A DNA stretch of 10,896 nt from JBFHKO01 sp041595355 (GTDB taxonomy: Bacteria; Pseudomonadota; Gammaproteobacteria; Enterobacterales; Aeromonadaceae), in assembly GCA_041595355.1 (NCBI GenBank), contig JBFHKO010000075.1, positions 1 to 10,896 of the forward strand, written 5' to 3'. Both the position numbers and the translations under genes were made by a program. The notes below the pieces were generated by a model. The model did not search any database, was not told the DNA's origin, and saw only the letters and a program-made list of their open reading frames with translations. Positions 5,062 through 10,896 of this stretch are shown here, one piece after another (the first letter of the stretch is position 1; every line of letters starts with the position of its first letter).

Positions 5062-8000
5062 TTGTTCGTCGTCTATCACTCCAATCAGCTGGATGTTCTG
5101 AAGGCACTGCTGGCCGAACTGCTGCGCAGCCGGCCCCTGACCGATCCCATGGCGGCGGAGCTCATCCTGGTGCAGAGCCCCGGCATGGCCCAGTGGCTGA
5201 AGCAGGAGCTGGCCCAGGCCCTTGGCATCGCCGCCAACCTGCAGTTCCCGCTGCCGGCCAGCTTCATCTGGCAGATGTTTCACCGGGTACTGCCCGAGGT
5301 ACCGGAAGAGAATCCCTATACCAAGCCGGCCATGAGCTGGCGGCTGATGCAGCTGCTGCCCACCTGCCTTGAGCAAGCCGATTTCGCCCCGCTGGCCCGC
5401 TATCTGAGCGAGGATCCGGACCAGCGCAAGCGTTACCAGCTCAGTCAGCGCATCGCCGATGTCTTCGACCAGTATCTGGTGTACCGGCCGGACTGGATTG
5501 CCGACTGGGAGCAGGGGGGCTGCCTGGGGGCCGAGAGCCAGCCCTGGCAGCCGCAGTTGTGGCGCGCCCTGGTGGCCATCACCGAACAGCAGGCGAGCCA
5601 CATCCACCGCGCCAACCTGTTCACCAGCTTCATTACGCAGCTGGCCCGCACGGCGCCCGAGCAGCCGCTGCCCGAACGCATCTTCGTGTTTGGCATCTCC
5701 ACCCTGCCGCCTCACTACCTGGCGGCCCTGCAGGCCCTGGGGCAGCGGATGGAGGTGCATTTCATGCTCACCAATCCCTGCCGCTACTACTGGGGTGATC
5801 TCATCGAGAGCTGGCGTCTGGATCAGGGCTGGTTGCGCCAGCTGCTGGCCCGGCGGCGCATCCACCTGGCGGCGGGCAGCCTGACGCCCGATGGCGAGGG
5901 GGGGCTGTTTGCCCCGCAGCAGGATCTGGCCCGCCTCTACAATCCTCAGGGCGAGCTGGCCGAGGGCAATCCGCTGCTGGTCTCCCTCGGCAAGCAGGGG
6001 CGCGATCACCTCTCGCTGCTTTCGGATCTGCAGCCGAGGGAGGTGGAGGCCTTCGTCGAGGTGGCGCCGGTCAACCTGCTGACCACCCTGCAGCACGACA
6101 TCCTGGAGTTGCTGGACCGCAGCCGGGAGGGGCCGCGCCTGCCGCTGGCGGCGGATGACGACTCCCTGGTGTTGCATGGCTGTCACAGCCCCATGCGCGA
6201 GGTGGAGGTGCTGCACGACGAGCTGCTCAAGCGCTTTGCCGCCGATCCAAGCCTGCGCCCCCGGGAGCTGGTGGTGATGGTGGCCGACATCAACCGCTAC
6301 AGCCCCTATATCCAGGCGGTGTTCGGCAGTGCGCCTCCCGAACGCCATATCCCCTTTTCCATTTCGGATCGCTCGGCCCAGCAGGAGAACCCGCTGCTGC
6401 TGAGCGTGCTGCAGCTGCTGGCGCTGCCGGAGGCGCGCTGCAGTGCCCCCGAGCTGCTGGAGCTGCTGGCCGTGCCCGCCGTGCTGGCCCGTTTCGGGCT
6501 GGCGGATACCGATCTGACCCTGCTGCGGCACTGGGTGCAGGCGTCGGGCATTCGCTGGGGACTGGATGAGGGCGATGCGGAACGCTTCGCGTTGCAACAG
6601 ATGCCCAGCAACACCTGGCGCTTCGGCCTGGATAGGTTGCTGCTCGGCTACGCCTGTGATCAGCTGACGCCCTTCGCCGGCATACTGCCCTATGTGGAAA
6701 TCGAAGGTCAGGAGGCCGAGCTGCTGGGGCGGCTGGCGCGTTTCATCCGCCAGATCCGCGCGTGGCGGGAGGATCTGCCCCGCGAGCGCAGCCTGCTGGA
6801 GTGGGTCGCCTGCCTGGATGAACTGCTGCTGGCCTTCTATGCCCCCGGCGAGGAGGACGAGACGGTGCTGGCGCTGGTGCGCCAGGCGATGCAGGCGCTC
6901 AAGCAGCGGCTGCAGGCGGTGGCGTATCAGGCGCCGCTCTCCCTGGGGGTGCTGCGCGACTACCTGGGCGAGACGCTTACCGACCTGCGCGGCGGGCAGC
7001 AATTTCTGGCCGGGCGGGTCAACTTCTGCACCCTGATGCCGATGCGCTCCATCCCGTTTCGCCAGGTCTGCCTGCTGGGCATGAACGATGGCGTCTACCC
7101 GCGCAGCGTGCCGCCCCTGGGCTTCGATCTGATGGCCCAGGCCCCGCGGCGGGGCGACAGATCGCGGCGCGAGGATGATCGCTACCTGTTTCTGGAGGCG
7201 CTGCTGGCGGCCCAGGAGCGGCTCTACCTCTCCTATGTGGCGCGCAGCGCCCAGGACAACAGCGAGCGGGAGCCCTCGGTGCTGGTCTCCGAGCTGCTGG
7301 ATTATTGCGGCCACAGCTTCCTGGCGCCCGGCTGCGACGCTGCCAACGATGCCGAACGCGCCCAAGCGGTGGTGCGACGCATGTGCCGGATGCATCCGCT
7401 GGTGCCCTACGATGGCCGCTATTTTGAGGCCGAGGCGCCCGCCTCCTACGCCGCCGAGTGGCTGCCGCTGCTGGCGCCGGCCCCCGAGCCCCAGCCCTTT
7501 CTGACCCAGCCGCTGCCGCTGCCCGAGGAGGCCCGCGGCTACCCGGATATCGAGCTGGCCGAAGTGCTGCGCTTTTATCGCAACCCGGCCGCCTACTTCC
7601 TGCAGCGGGTGCTGCGGGTACAGTTCAGCGAGCCGGAGAGCGAGCTGGAAGAGGACGAGCCCTTCGAGCTGGACCTGCTGCAGAGCTATCAGCTCAAGGC
7701 GAGCCTGCTGGAGCAGCAGCTGCAGGATGAGGCCCCCGCCCTCTGGCGCGCCCGGCAGCTGGGCTCCGGGCAGTTGCCGGAAGGCGCTTTCGGGCGCCTG
7801 TTGCTGGAAGAGGAGGTCTGTCGGGTGGCGCCGCTGGTACAGGCCTTGCCGCCCCTGTTACAGGGCCCCTCTGCCCGGTGGCGGGTGCAGTTGCCCCTCG
7901 GCCCGGGCCGGCTGCTCGGGTCGCTGACGGGGGGGCATGACGGCCGGTTGATCCGCTACCGGCCCGGTCGGCTGCATGGCGCCTTTTTGCTGCGCTGCTG

Positions 8001-8451
8001 GATTGAGCATCTGTGTCTGTGCGCCGGTGATGCACACTGCCAGCCCAGCGAACTGCTGGGGCTGGAGAAGGGGCTGGCACACCTGAGGCTGAAACCCGTG
8101 GCGCCGGAGCAGGCGCGCCGCTGGCTGGATGCACTGCTGAGCGGCTATCTGGAAGGACTGACCCGGCCGCTGGCCTTCTTTCCCAAGAGCGCTTGGTGCT
8201 GGCTGGAGCAGGCCGGCGCCCCGGCTGCCGACGGCTGGCAGCCCAGTGAGGATGAGGCCCAGCGGCACAAGGCGGCGCAACAGGCCGAGGCTCAGTTCAC
8301 CGGCAGCGACTACCTGCATGGCGAGGGGCTGGATGCGTCCATTCGCCGCTGCTTCCCGCACTGGGACGCGCCCCTGCTCGCCGAGTTGCAAGGGCATGCC
8401 GAGGCCTGGCTGGGCCCCTTGCGCTGTCACCTGGAGAGACCTGACGCATGA
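5062..8451 (+). CDS. recC: Exodeoxyribonuclease V subunit gamma, RecC
   Basis: Subunit of the RecBCD helicase-nuclease that resects double-strand breaks. RecC splits the duplex with its pin and scans the 3'-ended strand for chi. The protein has 1129 residues (E. coli 1122) and is similar throughout. Landmarks include YHSNQLDVLKALL at 5-17, LVQSPGMAQWL at 36-46, NLQFPLPASFIWQMF at 59-73, DQYLVYRPDW at 136-145, the REVEVLHDELL block near 378, and the strongly conserved MPMRSIPFRQVCLLGMNDGVYPR segment near 661. It has no Walker A motif, as expected for this inactivated SF1-like subunit. Translation begins at TTG: no in-frame ATG lies just upstream, and residue 1 aligns with E. coli M1. At chi-recognition positions Q38, Q44, L64, W70, D133, D136 and R142 are kept, while position 40 is Pro (E. 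coli Thr) and 134 is Val (E. coli Leu). It overlaps recB by 4 bases. Confidence 0.97.
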   Translation: MFVVYHSNQLDVLKALLAELLRSRPLTDPMAAELILVQSPGMAQWLKQELAQALGIAANLQFPLPASFIWQMFHRVLPEVPEENPYTKPAMSWRLMQLLPTCLEQADFAPLARYLSEDPDQRKRYQLSQRIADVFDQYLVYRPDWIADWEQGGCLGAESQPWQPQLWRALVAITEQQASHIHRANLFTSFITQLARTAPEQPLPERIFVFGISTLPPHYLAALQALGQRMEVHFMLTNPCRYYWGDLIESWRLDQGWLRQLLARRRIHLAAGSLTPDGEGGLFAPQQDLARLYNPQGELAEGNPLLVSLGKQGRDHLSLLSDLQPREVEAFVEVAPVNLLTTLQHDILELLDRSREGPRLPLAADDDSLVLHGCHSPMREVEVLHDELLKRFAADPSLRPRELVVMVADINRYSPYIQAVFGSAPPERHIPFSISDRSAQQENPLLLSVLQLLALPEARCSAPELLELLAVPAVLARFGLADTDLTLLRHWVQASGIRWGLDEGDAERFALQQMPSNTWRFGLDRLLLGYACDQLTPFAGILPYVEIEGQEAELLGRLARFIRQIRAWREDLPRERSLLEWVACLDELLLAFYAPGEEDETVLALVRQAMQALKQRLQAVAYQAPLSLGVLRDYLGETLTDLRGGQQFLAGRVNFCTLMPMRSIPFRQVCLLGMNDGVYPRSVPPLGFDLMAQAPRRGDRSRREDDRYLFLEALLAAQERLYLSYVARSAQDNSEREPSVLVSELLDYCGHSFLAPGCDAANDAERAQAVVRRMCRMHPLVPYDGRYFEAEAPASYAAEWLPLLAPAPEPQPFLTQPLPLPEEARGYPDIELAEVLRFYRNPAAYFLQRVLRVQFSEPESELEEDEPFELDLLQSYQLKASLLEQQLQDEAPALWRARQLGSGQLPEGAFGRLLLEEEVCRVAPLVQALPPLLQGPSARWRVQLPLGPGRLLGSLTGGHDGRLIRYRPGRLHGAFLLRCWIEHLCLCAGDAHCQPSELLGLEKGLAHLRLKPVAPEQARRWLDALLSGYLEGLTRPLAFFPKSAWCWLEQAGAPAADGWQPSEDEAQRHKAAQQAEAQFTGSDYLHGEGLDASIRRCFPHWDAPLLAELQGHAEAWLGPLRCHLERPDA
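6267..6274 (+). other. Chi-type octamer GCTGGTGG inside recC
   Basis: Exact E. coli chi match on the plus strand, in the coding sense of recC within codons for ELVV. It may simply reflect GC-rich Leu-Val codon use. Confidence 0.45.
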
Positions 8452-10896
8452 GCCGCATTCTGGATGTACTGGATTTTCCCCTGCGCGGGCAACGCCTGAT
8501 CGAAGCCAGCGCCGGTACCGGCAAGACCTATACCATCACCGGCCTCTATCTGCGCCTGTTGCTGGGCCACGGCACGGATGCCACCGGTTTCGGTCTGCCG
8601 TTGCCGGTGGACCGCATTCTGGTGGTGACCTTCACCGAGGCGGCTACCGCCGAGTTGCGCGGGCGCATACTGGCGCGCATCCGGGCGGCACGGCAGGCCT
8701 TCGAGGCGGGCCACAGCCAGGATCCCCTGCTGCAATCCCTGCTGGAGGCGGTGGCGGATCGGCCCCTGGCGACCCGGCTGCTGCTCACCGCCGAGCGGCA
8801 GATGGACGAGGCGGCCATCCACACCATTCATGGCTTCTGCCAGCGCATGCTCAAGCAGAATGCCTTCGAATCGGGCAGCCTGTTCGAGACCGAATTCGTC
8901 AGCGACGATGAGCGGCTGCATGTGGAGGCGGTGGCCGATTTCTGGCGCCATCGCTGCTACGGGCTGGCGCTGCCCCTGGCGCGGGCGGTGCGCGACAGCT
9001 GGAAAACGCCCCAGGCGCTGCTGCGGACACTGCGCCCCCATCTGGCCACCCCCGAGCTGCGCTGCCTGGGCGGCGAGGGCAGCCTGGAGGCGCGGCACGC
9101 CGAGATCCTGGGACGCATCGAGGCAGTCAAGCGCCAGTGGCGGGCGGCGGCCGGCGAGCTGGACGCTCTGATCCGGGACTCGGGCGTCGACAAGCGCAGC
9201 TATTCCAGCCGCAACCTGCCCAACTGGCTGGCCCAGGTGGGCGACTGGGCCGCGACGAGCACCGAGGACTATGCCCTGCCGGAGAAGCTGAAATGCTTCA
9301 GCCAGGCGGAGCTGAGCGCCAAGACCAAGAAGGGAGCGCCGCCGCACCACCCGCTGTTCGCCGCCATAGACGCGTTGCTGGCCGCTCCCCTGGGCATTCA
9401 GGATGTGTTGCTGAGGCAGGCGTTGACCGAGGTGCGCCAGCGACTGCGCCAGGCCAAGCTGCGCCGGCAGTTGCTGGGTTTCGATGATCTGCTGAGCGGC
9501 CTGGATCTGGCCTTGGGCGGACCGGCGGCAGAGCCGCTCGCCGCCCGCATTCGCGAGCAGTACCCGGTGGCGATGATCGACGAGTTTCAGGACACGGATC
9601 CCCAGCAGTACCGCATTTTCACCCGCCTCTATGGCGGGGCCGCCGACGGTTGCGGGCTTTACCTGATCGGCGATCCCAAGCAGGCCATCTATGGCTTTCG
9701 CGGCGCCGACATCTTCACCTACATCCAGGCCAAGCGGCAGGTCGTCGATCATTACACCCTGGAGACCAATTATCGCTCCACCCACGCGCTGGTGGCGGCG
9801 GTGAATGGCCTGTTCGCCCAGGCGAGCGCCCCCTTCATCTACCAGGCCGACATTCCCTTTCAGCCGGTGCAGGCCAACGGCAAAAAGGAGGCTTTCTGTC
9901 TGGCCGGCAAGCCGGTGGCGCCCCTGCAGTGGTATCTGGCCGACACCCCGGGCGGCAGCGGCGCCGGTGAGAAGCGCCTCTCGCTGGGGGCGTATCGTCA
10001 GCAGATGGCCTGCGCCGCGGCGGCCCAGGTGCATGCCTGGCTGTGCGCCGCCCAGGCCGGTTCGGCACGCATAGGCTCGCAGCCGCTCAAGCCCGGCGAC
10101 ATCGCCATACTGGTACGCACCGGCAGCGAGGCTGCCCTGGTGCGTCAGGCGTTGCGCGAGTGCGGCATCGCCAGCGTCTATCTTTCCAGCCGGGAGTCGG
10201 TCTTCGCCACCCAGGAGGCCCGGGATCTGGCGCTGCTGCTGCATGCCTGCCTCAATCCCACCGATGATTCCAGTTTGCGGCGCGCCATGGGCAGTGCCCT
10301 GGTGGGCTGGAGCGCCGAGCAGTTGGTGGCCCTCAACCAACAGGAGGCGCTCTGGGAGCAGGCGGTGGAGCGGCTGCGTCATTGCGCCGAGCTCTGGCGG
10401 CAGAAGGGCGTGCTGCCCATGTTGCGCCACTTCCTGTTTTTGCATGCCATTCCCGCTCGCCTGCTGAGCGAGGCTGATGGCGAACGGCGGCTCACGGATC
10501 TGCTGCACCTGGGGGAGCTGTTGCAGCAGGCGGCCGCCGAGCTCTCCGGTGAGCCGGCGCTGCTGCGCTGGCTGAATGAGCACTGCCGGGCGCCGAATGG
10601 CAATGCCGACGAGCAGCAGTTGCGGCTGGAGTCGGAGCGCAAGCTGGTGCAGGTGGTCACCATCCACAAGTCCAAGGGATTGCAATATCCGCTGGTGCTG
10701 CTGCCCTTCATCAGCGGTTTTCGTCCCACCGACCAGGCCAAATATCACGCCGAGGAGGGGCTGTGGCTGGATCTTGCCTACTCCGCCGAGTCGCTGGCGC
10801 GGGCCGACGAGGAACGGCTGGCCGAGGATCTGCGCCTGCTGTATGTGGCCCTGACCCGGGGCATCTATACCACCTGGCTGGGCATGGCCGCCCTCA
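8448..10896 (+). CDS. recB: Exodeoxyribonuclease V subunit beta, RecB, N-terminal 816 codons (cut by window edge)
   Basis: 3'-to-5' SF1A helicase and nuclease subunit of RecBCD, which also loads RecA after chi. The helicase motifs appear in order: Walker A ASAGTGKT at residues 20-27 (K26), VVTFTEAAT near 60, IHTIHGFC near 125, Walker B/motif II DEFQDT at 378-383, motif III LIGDPKQAIYGFRG near 406, motif IV ETNYRS near 440, motif V VVTIHKSKGL near 737, and motif VI LLYVALTRG near 797. The family is about 1180 residues long, so the linker and the C-terminal nuclease domain lie beyond the window. The ATG overlaps the recC stop as ATGA, implying translational coupling and balanced subunit synthesis. 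No ptrA lies between recC and recB, unlike in E. coli; recD is expected next. No frameshift or missing helicase motif seen. Confidence 0.97.
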   Translation, partial: MSRILDVLDFPLRGQRLIEASAGTGKTYTITGLYLRLLLGHGTDATGFGLPLPVDRILVVTFTEAATAELRGRILARIRAARQAFEAGHSQDPLLQSLLEAVADRPLATRLLLTAERQMDEAAIHTIHGFCQRMLKQNAFESGSLFETEFVSDDERLHVEAVADFWRHRCYGLALPLARAVRDSWKTPQALLRTLRPHLATPELRCLGGEGSLEARHAEILGRIEAVKRQWRAAAGELDALIRDSGVDKRSYSSRNLPNWLAQVGDWAATSTEDYALPEKLKCFSQAELSAKTKKGAPPHHPLFAAIDALLAAPLGIQDVLLRQALTEVRQRLRQAKLRRQLLGFDDLLSGLDLALGGPAAEPLAARIREQYPVAMIDEFQDTDPQQYRIFTRLYGGAADGCGLYLIGDPKQAIYGFRGADIFTYIQAKRQVVDHYTLETNYRSTHALVAAVNGLFAQASAPFIYQADIPFQPVQANGKKEAFCLAGKPVAPLQWYLADTPGGSGAGEKRLSLGAYRQQMACAAAAQVHAWLCAAQAGSARIGSQPLKPGDIAILVRTGSEAALVRQALRECGIASVYLSSRESVFATQEARDLALLLHACLNPTDDSSLRRAMGSALVGWSAEQLVALNQQEALWEQAVERLRHCAELWRQKGVLPMLRHFLFLHAIPARLLSEADGERRLTDLLHLGELLQQAAAELSGEPALLRWLNEHCRAPNGNADEQQLRLESERKLVQVVTIHKSKGLQYPLVLLPFISGFRPTDQAKYHAEEGLWLDLAYSAESLARADEERLAEDLRLLYVALTRGIYTTWLGMAAL
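9788..9795 (+). other. Chi-type octamer GCTGGTGG inside recB
   Basis: Exact E. coli chi match on the plus strand, in the coding sense of recB within codons for ALVA. It has the same orientation as the other two copies in the window. Confidence 0.45.

Noticed and set aside
4842..5372. Plus-strand open frame with ATGs at 4998 and 5001 ahead of recC
   Set aside because: These ATGs are in a different frame from recC, and the downstream translation is a frame-shifted reading of recC. A short leader peptide cannot be excluded, but nothing supports it.
4996..7395. Long minus-strand open frame (799 codons) opposite recC
   Set aside because: It is a mirror of GC-biased third positions in recC. The translation is low-complexity, rich in Gln, His, Arg, Gly and Ala, with no recognisable domain.
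8427..10748. Long minus-strand open frame (773 codons) opposite recB
   Set aside because: Same antisense artefact of high-GC codon use. RecB on the plus strand has every helicase motif in order.

Overview
The window looks like a core-genome segment of a GC-rich gammaproteobacterium. The encoded proteins are closest in character to those of Enterobacterales, Vibrionales and Aeromonadales. The high GC, the recC-recB order without ptrA, and the form of the small lipoprotein suggest Aeromonadaceae or a relative such as Oceanimonas or Zobellella; this placement is an inference and no marker gene proves it. There is no mobile element, CRISPR array, tRNA or rRNA, and no break in coding style that would signal recent transfer.

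Layout, left to right. Positions 1-3039 on the minus strand hold the Leloir galactose operon in the order galE-galT-galK. galK runs off the left edge with its first 320 codons present. The three genes are tightly packed, and the Shine-Dalgarno of galK overlaps the galT stop. Positions 3040-3602 are a 563-base non-coding divergent region. Its left part holds the gal promoter and a near-perfect LacI/GalR-type operator. Its right part holds a strong sigma-70 promoter for lpp and a perfect 10-bp stem-loop at the start of the lpp mRNA. Between them is a stretch with several small GC-rich hairpins and no convincing gene. Positions 3603-3851 (+) encode the Braun-type lipoprotein Lpp. It converges on an L,D-transpeptidase gene (3934-4857, -), and the two share a 32-bp perfectly palindromic bidirectional terminator. 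The enzyme family includes those that attach Lpp to peptidoglycan, so the pair joins a substrate and a possible modifying enzyme. After a 204-base divergent leader, recC (5062-8451, +, TTG start) and recB (from 8448, +, cut by the right edge) follow with a 4-base ATGA overlap. They encode two subunits of the RecBCD helicase-nuclease; recD is expected downstream.

This is housekeeping DNA: galactose catabolism, outer-membrane anchoring and double-strand-break repair. I found no undescribed defence or mobile system. The observations most worth a second look are the gal operator, the lpp 5' stem-loop, an Lpp coiled coil with one extra heptad, two substitutions at chi-recognition positions of RecC, and the rare TTG start of recC.
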